From assembly GCF_026262505.1 (NCBI RefSeq), contig NC_067204.1:17834165-17898164 (forward strand): a stretch of 64,000 nucleotides of DNA, given 5' to 3'. Made by a program: the position numbers and the translations under genes. Positions 32,701-41,770 of the stretch are shown in pieces. The notes below the pieces were generated by a model. That model saw nothing but the letters and a program-made list of their open reading frames with translations, was not told where the DNA came from and did not search any database. The stretch is from Trichomonas vaginalis G3 (lineage: Eukaryota; Parabasalia; Trichomonadida; Trichomonadidae). Numbering within the stretch: position 1 is the first letter of the stretch; each line of letters starts with the position of its first letter.

Positions 32701-33483
32701 AGTAAGATTCTTTATGTTTGTCAAGAAGAAGTCATAGTGCATTTCAACAATACCTGCAGCGTTTGCTTCTATCTCTGATATAAAGTTCTCCTTCAAGAGC
32801 TGATGTAGTAATGTTCCAATATTATTGAGGTTTAACGTAGAACATTCATACTTTCCACCAAGTTTATAACATACCATCCATCTTTGTTGTGAGTTTATTT
32901 TAATCTTCTCTAAGAGTCTCATGAAAACCTTACCGAAATGTTTGTGTAAGTAGTCTCTGTTTGATTCATCTAAAGCTTCGATGTTAAAGTCAATGAGTCT
33001 ATTGCCTGACTTCACATTCCTCTTCCTATTCTCTTCATCTTTCTTTAACCATCTCTCACCTTCTTTTGGTTTGTCGTCAATGGAACGAATGACATCGTTA
33101 GCTTTGCGAACTTGTTCTATAGCGCTCTTAAACATCTCTCTTCTCTGTTGTTTCAGTGTGTCGTCTCTTCTTCTTGTTTCACCAACGTTTGCATTTGTTA
33201 TGTCAAACATTTCTCTTCTTACTTCATGAGGTACTGAACGTCTATGATATAAGTCAATAGCAACGTCATTTAAAGGAAATGCTCTTGCATGGACTTCGTC
33301 CTCGCCGCGTTGCGGCTTTATGAACTCATGAATTCTATCATAACTTATTGCACCATTGTAGTCATTGAGGATGTCAGCGAGTGCTTTTTTGTTTGTTGCG
33401 TAATGTTTTGCTACTTCTATGTTAGCTTCTGTTAGAAGTTGTTTTATTTCCGAGTGTTCTAACTTAGACAACTTCCGATACAT
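29706..33483 (-). pseudogene. Protein-primed type DNA polymerase B with N-terminal protease-like region, one frameshift
   Basis: The 5' ORF (906 aa) carries exonuclease motifs FADFECS (about 573-579), NLSYD (625-629) and YCKQD (751-755), and polymerase motif A DFDAVSLYPS (840-849). After a frame change near 30780 the 3' ORF has motif B LNSIYGK (64-70) and motif C YQDCDS (155-160), where Cys replaces the usual Thr of DTDS. The total of about 1,250 codons is normal for Maverick PolB. Residues 365-450 contain EDNCFVYAC and LLLVEDHYML, which resemble the Cys and His boxes of OTU-type cysteine proteases. The polymerase would copy the element by protein priming. The single frameshift probably disables it. 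Confidence 0.9.
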
Positions 33484-33572
33484 CTTTAGTAGGAAATAAA
33501 AAATTTTCTTAGAAAAAAATTAGCTTAGATTTTTTAAGGTTAGTTTTAAAATATTTCAAACTTTTTATTTTA

Positions 33573-34046
33573 ATGAAACACATGCAAGATTGCAAGTTCT
33601 TTTCATACAATGCTCTCGCTACTGTCATCAAGAATGAGTTCAATAATGCTTCAAATGTTAATGTTATCTTTAACAAGAAGTTTGTGAAAGAATCTAAGTT
33701 CGGTCAGTATGTCAGACCATTAGCTATCGTCATTGACCGCAAACGTTATACTTCACGAGAGTTAGCAGTAGTTTTGAAACAAAAGAGTTTCTTCGTGAAT
33801 GTCAAAGATACTCATTATACTGTTATAAAGAACTCTAACGTTGACTTCTTCAGTATTGCTATGAATCTTTCCGAACAGAAAGAATATAAGAAGGGTGAAA
33901 CAAATGTGAAATATTATCCTTCATCTCTGAAGACAATAACGAACAAAGATGTTATACAGAAATTCTTACCAAAGGTTGAAGAAGCTTCTATTGACATTGA
34001 CGAAGGAAGTGAAATGGTTGAAGAAATAGACCCTGAAGCTATTTAA
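33573..34046 (+). CDS. Possible ssDNA-binding-like protein with acidic tail
   Basis: 157 residues, intact, divergent from PolB with about 90 bases between starts. The N-terminal ~110 residues are beta-rich and basic (NVNVIFNKKFVKESKFGQYVRP, LAIVIDRKRY). The tail is acidic (EEASIDIDEGSEMVEEIDPEAI). The E1 protein at 5238-5656 has a comparable layout and sits beside the helicase. Single-strand DNA-binding proteins often show such a layout, but no OB-fold motif can be proven by eye. Confidence 0.5.
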   Translation: MKHMQDCKFFSYNALATVIKNEFNNASNVNVIFNKKFVKESKFGQYVRPLAIVIDRKRYTSRELAVVLKQKSFFVNVKDTHYTVIKNSNVDFFSIAMNLSEQKEYKKGETNVKYYPSSLKTITNKDVIQKFLPKVEEASIDIDEGSEMVEEIDPEAI

Positions 34047-34161
34047 GCAAAAATATATTTTTGGTGAAGAGGTGAGATCTCACCCGTTTTTCACCTCTTT
34101 TTTCACCTCATTCTCTCTTCGTTAATGTTGTCGTGACTTCTTCGTTAATGTTGTCGTGACT
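34047..34161. repeat. Cassette palindrome and short repeat between convergent genes
   Basis: The GGTGAGATCTCACC palindrome (34063-34096) is followed by two copies of CTTCGTTAATGTTGTCGTGA. No gene. The palindrome serves the minus-strand KilA-N gene at 34162 on its 3' side. Confidence 0.65.
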
Positions 34162-34989
34162 TCATTCTTCCTCTTTGAAGATATCGAAATATTCTGTTAT
34201 TTTTTCCTTCAGTAATGTTAAGTCTTCTTTGAATGTAAGTATTGTGCAACCTTTGATGTCATAGTGTGTTTGAGGAAGAGTATTTTTGACAATTTCCTTT
34301 ATTTGCTCATTCGGTGTCATTGAAATCGGTAAGTTTTCACGATAGAACCAGTTTCTGTCAGATTTATATATTTTAGCTAAGTCATAAAAGCTCTTGTTGT
34401 TTCTTCTGACTAAATGCAACATAACCATATCTTTATCTTCTTCTTTCTCCAACTCTTCGGTATATATCATATACTTATAACTCTTTTCCTTACCTTTTGG
34501 TACCGAACGCGGTATTCTTTTCTGTATGCTTTTGTCTTTGGATTCAATGACTTCATCTTTTGCATGAAGTTTCTTTTCCAACTCTCCACGTTCTGCTTTA
34601 TATAGTTCATCTAACATCATGAAAATATAACAAGCATAACGAGGTGAAGCCCACATTGCTACAGCATTTACTAAAAGTCTATGAATATAATAACCTTTCA
34701 AACCAGGTGCCAAATTCTTGCGATTTTCGTACGGAATCTCTTCCCCCGGTTTTCCGAGGGAAGCAATCATATGAGGAAATTCTTCTAAAAGTTCTTTTGT
34801 CTGTTGGTTTTCAAACCAATGATATGCTTGCTTTGTAGAACAAAGAGCATTCATTATACTTTGCATTTGATACATATCGTCTTTGACTGAACGAATGAGA
34901 CGTAACTGTTTGTTATACTGTATGTATTCATATTCTTCATTTATGGCTTCATGAACGATAGCAATTGTTGTGTTCTCTGATGTTGTCAT
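34162..34989 (-). CDS. KilA-N domain protein
   Basis: 275 residues, intact. KilA-N signature LLVNAVAMWASPRYA at about residue 112; coiled segment (RGELEKKLHAKDEVIESKDKSIQKR); C-terminal domain YDLAKIYKSDRNWFYREN...LPQTHYDIKGCTILTFKEDL. It is nearly identical to the C-terminal two thirds of the E1 gene at 2431, without the 18-aa duplication found there. It starts directly after the shared leader. KilA-N proteins are DNA-binding proteins of large DNA viruses and phages; the exact role here is unknown. Confidence 0.75.
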   Translation of the reverse strand: MTTSENTTIAIVHEAINEEYEYIQYNKQLRLIRSVKDDMYQMQSIMNALCSTKQAYHWFENQQTKELLEEFPHMIASLGKPGEEIPYENRKNLAPGLKGYYIHRLLVNAVAMWASPRYACYIFMMLDELYKAERGELEKKLHAKDEVIESKDKSIQKRIPRSVPKGKEKSYKYMIYTEELEKEEDKDMVMLHLVRRNNKSFYDLAKIYKSDRNWFYRENLPISMTPNEQIKEIVKNTLPQTHYDIKGCTILTFKEDLTLLKEKITEYFDIFKEEE

Positions 34990-35045
34990 TACTGTTTCTT
35001 ACATACAAGATAAAAAATTTTCTTAGAAAAAAATTAGCGTTATTT
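34990..35045 (-). promoter_or_regulatory. Shared KilA-cassette leader, minus strand
   Basis: On the minus strand the block reads AACGCTAATTTTTTTCTAAG, then AAAATTTTTTATCTTGTATG, then TAAGAAACAGTA and ATG. Near-identical blocks precede 36080 and 36936. This supports a modular leader for each cassette. Confidence 0.55.
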
Positions 35046-35100
35046 TTCTAACTAATGAAATTCATGAAATTTGGTCATTTTTCAGCAAAAATAATGTTTA

Positions 35101-35135
35101 GGGTAGAAGGTTAGATCTACCCTCATTTCTACCCT
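35101..35135. repeat. Cassette 3' palindrome, GGTTAGATC version
   Basis: GGGTAGAAGG / TTCTACCCT arms around TTAGATCTA, after the stop of the 35142 gene (minus strand). The tail shared with the plus-strand copy at 277 (TTTTGCTGAAAAATGACC) is present in inverse orientation at 35060-35095. Confidence 0.7.
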
Positions 35136-35141
35136 CATTAT

Positions 35142-36080
35142 TTATAACCGTTTTACATGGTAAACGTTATGAATTCGTGAGATTCTAAACAGTTTTGTAG
35201 CTTCTATTTCTTCAGTTAATATATCAAAAGTTTTAACAATGCCGAAAGTTTCTTTATACTTCTTCTTGACGTCAGATAGAAGGAAATCGTCAGCAGTTGG
35301 ATAGTTTTTGTTCAGAAATTCTAACATGTCCATTTTATTTTCTGCCGGCTTTTCTGCTTCTTTCTTTAAGTCTGCATAGTCGTTTCTCATACGTTCTATC
35401 TCTTTGACGGAGTAGTTATATTTCCTCATTGCTGCCTTACATTTTGAACATTGCGGCATCGTTTTTGCGTTATATTCTGAAACCTTACCTGCTAAAACAA
35501 CCAAGGCGTCAATGGTTTTCTTTAAATCTGAAGCAGTTGGTTTTATCTGTTCATTCCATACCTTACCTCTTCTATCTTTATCTCTTATCTGCCATACACA
35601 TTTTGCAACTAATGAAACAAAGTTGTCGTATGTCTTAAACTCCACCGATTTATATATGTCAGAGATGTTCTTATATACCATGTCGCAATCTTTGTCCATA
35701 ACTTTATGGTTGCAATGATATCCTAGAAACTCATAGTTTACTTTACGTATGAACTTCTTTATTTCTACTGAGTCAGTTGGTTTCACTTCTATTTCATCGA
35801 ACTCAGGAATAGTGAGCTTTTGTTGTTGGATTTCAGGCAATTTGGGTAAATGGTCAATAATATCCTGCATTTCATAAAGATACTGTTCATTTTCTTCATC
35901 CTGTGCGGTACAGTCTAAATTACTTGTTAAAAGTTCTTGCTTTATCTTCTGGATTTCTGTTTCAAAAGTATATGAAGAAGGAATGAAGCTTTTCATTTCT
36001 ACTAACATAGATGTTGGATTCATGACTAACGAGTTTGGTGAAGTTGTTTGAATTGTTGTTGTGCCGATTGTTGAAATCAT
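35142..36080 (-). CDS. Maverick cassette protein of unknown function
   Basis: 312 residues, intact; its last 89 residues equal the partial gene at the window start. The middle region has YLGYHC-like FLGYHCNHKVMDKDCDM and CSKCKAAMRKY, a possible Cys/His metal site (about residues 118-220). A charged helix and the conserved C-terminal block (SDVKKKYKETFGIVKTFDILTEEIEATKLFRI) follow. It stands between two KilA-N genes and has the same leader and palindrome, so it belongs to the same cassette system. Function is unknown. Confidence 0.65.
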   Translation of the reverse strand: MISTIGTTTIQTTSPNSLVMNPTSMLVEMKSFIPSSYTFETEIQKIKQELLTSNLDCTAQDEENEQYLYEMQDIIDHLPKLPEIQQQKLTIPEFDEIEVKPTDSVEIKKFIRKVNYEFLGYHCNHKVMDKDCDMVYKNISDIYKSVEFKTYDNFVSLVAKCVWQIRDKDRRGKVWNEQIKPTASDLKKTIDALVVLAGKVSEYNAKTMPQCSKCKAAMRKYNYSVKEIERMRNDYADLKKEAEKPAENKMDMLEFLNKNYPTADDFLLSDVKKKYKETFGIVKTFDILTEEIEATKLFRISRIHNVYHVKRL

Positions 36081-36195
36081 ATCTTTTATACAAGATAAAA
36101 AATTTTCTTAGAAAAAAATTAGCGTTATTTTTTCCTATCTTAAGGAAATTCATGAAAATTCATGAGACCCAAAGGGTCAGAGCCGCAAAGCGGCT

Positions 36196-36231
36196 AGGAT
36201 AGAAATGAGGGTAGATCTAACCATCTACCCT
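36196..36231. repeat. Cassette 3' palindrome, hybrid version
   Basis: Arms AGGATAGAA / ATCTACCCT around GGGTAGATCTAACC, following the minus-strand KilA-N gene at 36274. Immediately beside it are the mini-hairpins GACCCAAAGGGTC and GCCGCAAAGCGGC (36168-36195). Confidence 0.65.
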
Positions 36232-36273
36232 AAACATTATTTTTGGTCGTTTATGACAAAATAAATGGTTCAT

Positions 36274-36936
36274 TTACTCACAATATTTTTGTACAAAACG
36301 ACCCCAAACTTTTAACTTCTTTTCTGCAGCTTCTAATGCTATCTTAGCGAGTTCATATTCTCTAAATTCTCTCTTTAAATCTTCTTGTTCCCATTGGTCT
36401 AGTTCGTATGGAGAATCTCTATAACCATAACATATCTCACGTTCATGTTCTAATTGTTTTTCGCGCATTTTTCTAACTTCTTGTTCGAACAAAGGTTTAG
36501 CATTCTCTACTGTATCTTCAAGTTCTTCTTCATCTAATTTCTCATGAACTTTCTTGTCTATGGAGTCCATAATTTTTCCAACTGCTATGCAATATTTTGG
36601 AGAAGCCCACATTGCTATATAGTTTATAAGTCTTGGGTCTACATACGTTCCTCTAACCTGTTTGATTTCATCAGGAATTCCTGCATGAATTTTGTATAAA
36701 AACCAACCGTCTGTATTCCGGCGGTTGCTATATTCTTCACAAAACGCCTTATAATACTCTTCCCAGGACTTATTTTCCAACAACTTTCTAAAGTCTTTCC
36801 TAAACTGCTGACACATATTTGTTGCATTAATGTAACCATCCTTGTCTCTACGTAAGACTTCAATACCGTTATAAGTGCCTTTTGTGAATGTTTCGCCATT
36901 AGATTTGTTCGTGAACGTTTTTGCTTCGACTGACAT
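36274..36936 (-). CDS. KilA-N domain protein
   Basis: 220 residues from Met at 36936, chosen because the shared leader ends there; an upstream ATG at 36954 would add leader codons. The KilA-N domain is complete: FTKGTYNGIEVLRRDKDGYINATNMC near residues 14-40, then RGTYVDPRLINYIAMWASPKYC at about 105-125. A charged coiled-coil tail follows (LEDTVENAKPLFEQEVRKMREKQLE). This is the clearest KilA-N domain of the window. It probably binds DNA. Confidence 0.85.
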   Translation of the reverse strand: MSVEAKTFTNKSNGETFTKGTYNGIEVLRRDKDGYINATNMCQQFRKDFRKLLENKSWEEYYKAFCEEYSNRRNTDGWFLYKIHAGIPDEIKQVRGTYVDPRLINYIAMWASPKYCIAVGKIMDSIDKKVHEKLDEEELEDTVENAKPLFEQEVRKMREKQLEHEREICYGYRDSPYELDQWEQEDLKREFREYELAKIALEAAEKKLKVWGRFVQKYCE

Positions 36937-37035
36937 TACTGTTCTTACATACAAAATAAAAAAATTTGTTAGAAAAAAATTAGCGTTATTTTTTCTATCT
37001 TAAGGAATTCATGAAAATTCGTGAGGGTAGAAATG

Positions 37036-37071
37036 AGGGTAGAAATGAGGTTAGATCTAACCTTCTACCCT
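37036..37071. repeat. Cassette 3' palindrome, GGTTAGATCTAACC version
   Basis: A near-perfect hairpin with arms AGGGTAGAA / TTCTACCCT and core GGTTAGATCTAACC, lying between the KilA-N cassette and the integrase gene. A second direct copy of AGGGTAGAAATG precedes it. Confidence 0.75.
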
Positions 37072-37195
37072 AAACATTATTTTTGGTCATGGACTTCGTC
37101 CTCGCCGCTTTGCGTCTTTATGTTAAAATAAATGGTACCATTAATGATATCATGACTGTTCTCATTCATGTCTGATTTACATCTAATGAAAAAGT

Positions 37196-38281
37196 TTAGA
37201 AGAATTTTCTTATTCTTTCTGGCTTATTTTTGTCTTTCCAGTACTCCCGCTCTAATGCTCCCAGATGTGTTGGCTTCGACTCTCTCAAGTTCTTAGATGG
37301 TATAACATCTTCAACGCCTCCTTCATATCTTACTTTATAAGTGTCATCGTTTATGTTGTAGCCAAGTATTTCAATAACCACTCCTCGCTTTGCTTCGTCA
37401 ATGGTTTCAGCAAGTTTGCCATTACTACTTTCGACTAATTTGTGACGAGGGTAAAACGCAATAGAGTCGTCGGCAGCTTTTATAAGATATCCATTACCTT
37501 GCGTAGAGTCTACGATATAATAGTTTCTACTTAACCTTAAACGTTTCTTTGTCAACGGTTTGTCATCAAGAACTACACGAACTTTTGTACCAGGAATGAG
37601 GGTAAATTGTGTTGAATTTCTGATATTTTGTGTTTGGCTTCGTTTCTTTTGTATATACTTTTCTTCTTGTTGTTGTGTCATTGAATTTGGTGTATGCCCT
37701 GTTGTAGAATGTGTTGAGGAATTATATACTTCGAGAAAATGTTTCATTGTTTCTTCGGTAAAGTCTCGCTCTTGGTTTAAATCTCTGAGCGTTCTTATGA
37801 AGCGGTTTATGATGCCGAGTATGTTATGGTTATGGTCTTCAGTAGTGTAGTGAGTTATGTTATGCTTAATGAGAAATTCTGTGATTTCATTGCTGAGGTA
37901 TGCACTGTCTTGGTCTGATGTTAAAGTACTTGGGCTATGTTCTGCTACAAACTTTTGTAAAACTCTTAACACTTCACGAGTTCCTTTATTTTTCATTATA
38001 TACGCAAAAGCTTTGCGAGTGTTAACATTAATGAAGATGAGGAATGGGTTATGTCCTCCTTTTCTGCTTTGAATGAGAGTGTCAAATTGGTATGCGTCAG
38101 GAGTGTTGGAGTAAATTGGTAAAAAGTAGTCGTAAGGGTTTATTTTTGTTTGATGTACAACATTTTTGTCAAAGAACCTTTTCACTTCAGCTCTGTTAGT
38201 AAATCCCCAACTCTTTGCAGCTTCATTGAACTTCTTAAATGACCTCCATGGATGTTGTTCGAATACTTCTTTCAAGCTCAT
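37196..38281 (-). CDS. Maverick DDE integrase (retroviral type), third catalytic residue changed
   Basis: 361 residues, the usual size. The rve core runs from about residue 60: YQFDTLIQS (D67), LTSDQDSAYLS (D123), then NHNILGIINRFIRTLRD. Position 159, which is 36 residues after D123, is Asn where a D,D-35-E enzyme has its acidic residue. A short basic linker and a C-terminal SH3/chromo-like region (YKVRYEGGVEDVIPSKNL, about 310-330) follow. The enzyme inserts the element and makes 5-6 bp target duplications, agreeing with AGGAT here. The frame is intact but activity is doubtful because of N159. Confidence 0.9.
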   Translation of the reverse strand: MSLKEVFEQHPWRSFKKFNEAAKSWGFTNRAEVKRFFDKNVVHQTKINPYDYFLPIYSNTPDAYQFDTLIQSRKGGHNPFLIFINVNTRKAFAYIMKNKGTREVLRVLQKFVAEHSPSTLTSDQDSAYLSNEITEFLIKHNITHYTTEDHNHNILGIINRFIRTLRDLNQERDFTEETMKHFLEVYNSSTHSTTGHTPNSMTQQQEEKYIQKKRSQTQNIRNSTQFTLIPGTKVRVVLDDKPLTKKRLRLSRNYYIVDSTQGNGYLIKAADDSIAFYPRHKLVESSNGKLAETIDEAKRGVVIEILGYNINDDTYKVRYEGGVEDVIPSKNLRESKPTHLGALEREYWKDKNKPERIRKFF

Positions 38282-38331
38282 TTATGTAAAGTTAAAGATT
38301 TTATTCAAGGCTCAACCGCGTTCATTGAACT

Positions 38332-40035
38332 CTATACCATGCGAATATAGTCACAAATGGTGGCATATAATCTGCACCCGAGCCTGTTGATTGTTGTGAA
38401 AGTGTGTGAATGATTTCCTGTGGTTCCACAGAAAATACCTGCGCTTGAATCTACTGGGTCACTTGAAATATCATATCTATGCATTCCCTGTCTATCCGAA
38501 CCTGCTGCAAGATTTGTATAACCTCTTTTTGTTATTGAATGTGAATGATTACCTGTTGTGTTTGTAGTTCCTGTATGAGTGTGCGCAGGTAAGTTTGCTT
38601 CTTTAATTTTCTTTGAGCCTCCTGTTTGCTTTGAAGAGTTAGCACAGTATAAGAATTTGTCTACAATCTGTTCCCAAGTACCAAAACCTAAAACACTTGC
38701 TGGATTTGTTGAGTTCATTGACGTATAAATAGAACCAACAGGATATAATGTTTGAAGTATTTCAGTCTTTAATGTTTGAAGCTCTGTTTTGTCTGCTTTT
38801 TTATCTAACATTGCTGGTAGTTTATATGTTTCAAAGTTTCTGACATGACCTTCAATGTTCATACATTTACTATTTAAGGAGTTTAGTGTATCTTTTACGC
38901 TTGTACTTGGATTCTCTAAAGGTGCACTTGAACCAAGGGTATAGTTCAATATTATGTCGTCTGCTCTAACAGTAGTGAAGGATTCATGTGTATGGTTCTT
39001 GTCAGCTTTACTATTTAATGTAGCTTGAAGTTCATTTATATCGGAGATATTGTGTTTATGAGATTTCAAAACTTTGTTCGTTGCGTCAAGTTCATCTTTG
39101 TCAGCTTTACTTTTAATAGCATCTTCAAACGTTATTTTTGCCTTAACTCTCAATGTAAATCTTGGTTCAACTAATACACCGTTAACAAAGAAGTATGAAG
39201 CATAAATTTCATCGTTATAACCAAATGCTTCTGGTGCATTACCTGTGTCATACTGTACAGTACAGTGTATGTCATAACCTTTAGCACGAATGTATTTATA
39301 TCTTCTTTCATTAACATCTTCAGTGCTTATTTGTTCATCCTGTGTTAAATATCCATGGTAGTCCGTTATAATCTGTTCGTCTGAACTTATATAATGAACA
39401 TGGTTTTTATCTGCTTTTTCGGCTAATTTCTCTTCTATCTCATTTATTTCAAGTTCATGCCTACCACCACCTCCCGAAGAAGTATTTTTCTTCAGCTCTT
39501 GAAGAACGTCCACTTCGCCATCTTTGGTGTCAATAATGAGACTTTGAGTTAAAACCTTTCCTGTCTTAATGGATGTTTGTAAAACTTCTTCTTCACCGTG
39601 TTCGGGGTCATGGTCGTCATCATATCTTGTGAAATCAGAGATGTTGTCATACATTAAGCATATCTGTCTCAAAAGTTCTGCTATTTGAAACTGGAACGAA
39701 AGATATACAGAACTTTCATCATCTCCTAAAGTCAAGTCTGCTTTCTTAAGTATTTCTTGAATGTATGCAATGAGAACAGAGTACCTTGGAAAATATTCGA
39801 ACAATATTTCATTAGCTGTTGGTTTTGGTGGTTCTTCTGGAGTTTCTGTTGTTTCAGTTCCTTCTGTAGGTTCTGTTGGAGTTTCTGCATCTCTTGACTT
39901 CAATGCTCTTGCTCTCAAAGACCTAAATGTTAGAGCACCAGGTTTTACAAAGGACTTTATAAATGCTTTAATAGTTCCTGGTAAGTTATTGTTAGCATTA
40001 AGTAAGTTCCTTATGCTTCCATCATGTACGTCCAT
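38332..40035 (-). pseudogene. Phage-type tail-collar fibre protein, frame breaks at both ends
   Basis: 567 codons. Several KADKNHTH-like repeats (residues near 200, 335-350 and 410) connect to a C-terminal domain: YPVGSIYTSMNSTNPASVLG, FGTWEQIVDKFLYCA, LPAHTHTG and GNHSH twice. This is the bacteriophage tail-collar/short-fibre pattern. The last ~18 codons are out of frame; the other frame at about 38320-38400 carries the usual collar ending (MPPF...AWYR). At the 5' end the frame remains open upstream into the collagen-like ORF region, so both ORFs may be halves of one long fibre gene. Probably a receptor-binding or surface fibre of the virus-like particle; this is inferred. Confidence 0.75.
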
Positions 40036-40988
40036 AGCACTATGTAAAAATCTATACTTTTCTTGTAGTCAGCAATAGACTGACTGTGATTTTTTAAAGA
40101 TTTGTCAATACCTTTAAGCCAATCTTCATGCATGTCTGATACTGAGCCAAGAATATCATTTGCTTCCTTTAGTGTATTTTGTGCTTCTCGTAAAGTATCC
40201 AATCCCGTACGTGCATTGTTTGCTATACGTCTTACAGTATCTATTTGACTCCTTGTTTCTTGCATCCAACCAGATAAAGTTTTAATAGTATCAGAACCAT
40301 TTGAAATGAAGTTCAAAGCATTTTTAACGTCATCTAAAACTTCTTCACCAAGTACTGCCCATATCTTTCCGATTTGGTATTGAAGAACTCCATATGAAGC
40401 AGCTGTTAAACCAGTATTTATAAGGTTCCATATCCATGATTTAGCAGTTTTTCCATCCTTTCCATCCTTTCCATCTTCACCATCCAAACCGTTTTCACCT
40501 TGAGGTCCTTGTATTCCTTGTATTCCTTGTATTCCTTGTGGTCCTTGAGGTCCGGTGTCACCCTTCTCTCCTTTCAGTTCATCTTTATGTTCGTTATAAT
40601 ATTCTAATGTCATAAGGTGTACATCATTACTGCTACCAGCAACGCCGAGAATTTGTTTCTCATTCATGACTAAATTCTTTAGGCATTTAATGTTGTCGTC
40701 AAATCGAAAGCTCTTTAACAATTCAATGAGAACATTTAATACTTTCACTAATGAGGCATCTACTGTAGAATTTATATATTGCACCGTTCCATCATTTATG
40801 ATAGGAACTTTACTTATTGTAATGAATGGGTCATACGTGTTAAAAGTATCGAAATCAATGACTTTTTTAGTTTTTCCATCGTCAATGACTAAATCATTGC
40901 CTTCAATGGTTAAAGTTGAGTTTTCGTTTACTAGTTCATGTGCTCTTCTTGCTTCATTTGTTTCATACGCATATGCAGCAATAGTCAT
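40011..40988 (-). CDS. Collagen-like fibre protein
   Basis: 325 codons. After a beta-rich head (residues 1-140) comes a Gly-X-Y run from GEKGDTGPQGPQGIQG through GEDGKDGKDGKT, about 13 triplets near residues 141-182. A hydrophobic segment (WIWNLINTGLTAASYGVL) and a long helical coiled-coil part ending DMHEDWLKGIDKSLKNHS follow. It overlaps the next ORF by 25 bases in a different frame. Near 40050-40065 a one-base shift would join them into one ~890-residue fibre. Collagen-like shafts followed by a collar domain are a known design for phage and viral fibres. Confidence 0.7.
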   Translation of the reverse strand: MTIAAYAYETNEARRAHELVNENSTLTIEGNDLVIDDGKTKKVIDFDTFNTYDPFITISKVPIINDGTVQYINSTVDASLVKVLNVLIELLKSFRFDDNIKCLKNLVMNEKQILGVAGSSNDVHLMTLEYYNEHKDELKGEKGDTGPQGPQGIQGIQGIQGPQGENGLDGEDGKDGKDGKTAKSWIWNLINTGLTAASYGVLQYQIGKIWAVLGEEVLDDVKNALNFISNGSDTIKTLSGWMQETRSQIDTVRRIANNARTGLDTLREAQNTLKEANDILGSVSDMHEDWLKGIDKSLKNHSQSIADYKKSIDFYIVLWTYMMEA

Positions 40989-41005
40989 ATTTTAATGAGA
41001 ATAAA

Positions 41006-41770
41006 ATGTTGTTCTATTTGCAAAGTACAGACCCAAACGAATACGGGACAGTAAAGCTACAAACAAACTTAGGTCTTCAGAATGAAGCGCTTGCTTTCAG
41101 AGTTGTTGACTTCAATACTATCGCAACTTTTGTCATAACAGATGAAACAGATTTCATAGAGATTGAAATAGATGACAAAAGAAGTGTTATATCATTTCCT
41201 AACAGAGCTGGGTATAGAATAGATAAAATTGCTGGAGTCATGGATACTCTCATAAATGAAGAAACTATTGACAACATAGATGTCGAACTCTCTTCTGAGG
41301 GAACATTGAAGTTCAGTTATGCGAAAGAGTTTAAGATAACACGAATGAGTCATAGAGTACAACTTCTTTTGGGTGCATACCATATGACATTTCCTTTGAA
41401 AAGTGTTGACAAAACGATTGAGATGAAATCTGTTCCATACGTATGTTATGGTAATTGTTTATACATTGAGTCTAAAATAGCTAATGTCACAGGCATTTCA
41501 GGAGTTAATAGTAAAGGTTCAGTAGAATATAAATCCTTCTGTTATGCAGTCAATTCAATGTTCATTCCAAACGTTCCTGTCATAGCAACTCATTTAGGTA
41601 AATGGGTTCGCATTAGTCCTCATAATTTGAAAGACATGCAATTCAGACTTGTTGACTTTCAAGGAGAGCCTGTAGAACTGAAGGCACCAGTGCGAATGAC
41701 TGTTGAAGTTGACTTTTTAGAAAATATTAAATGCAACAGCTTACAAGAGAACTCAGAGCTAAAAATATAA
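41006..41770 (+). CDS. Candidate minor capsid (penton-like) protein
   Basis: 254 residues, intact, beta-rich throughout (FRVVDFNTIATFVITDETDFIEI; MQFRLVDFQGEPVELKAPVRM near the end). The decayed E1 gene at 6959-7764 has the same segments in order. It diverges from the collagen-like gene with 17 bases between starts, and its 3' end overlaps the next gene by 40 bases. Minor capsid assignment is based on conservation together with MCP and ATPase; sequence alone does not prove it. Confidence 0.55.
   Translation: MLFYLQSTDPNEYGTVKLQTNLGLQNEALAFRVVDFNTIATFVITDETDFIEIEIDDKRSVISFPNRAGYRIDKIAGVMDTLINEETIDNIDVELSSEGTLKFSYAKEFKITRMSHRVQLLLGAYHMTFPLKSVDKTIEMKSVPYVCYGNCLYIESKIANVTGISGVNSKGSVEYKSFCYAVNSMFIPNVPVIATHLGKWVRISPHNLKDMQFRLVDFQGEPVELKAPVRMTVEVDFLENIKCNSLQENSELKI

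Noticed and set aside
29706-33483. Programmed frameshift in PolB
   Set aside because: No slippery heptamer with a strong downstream structure is evident at ~30780; a simple indel is more likely, though other copies would have to be compared.
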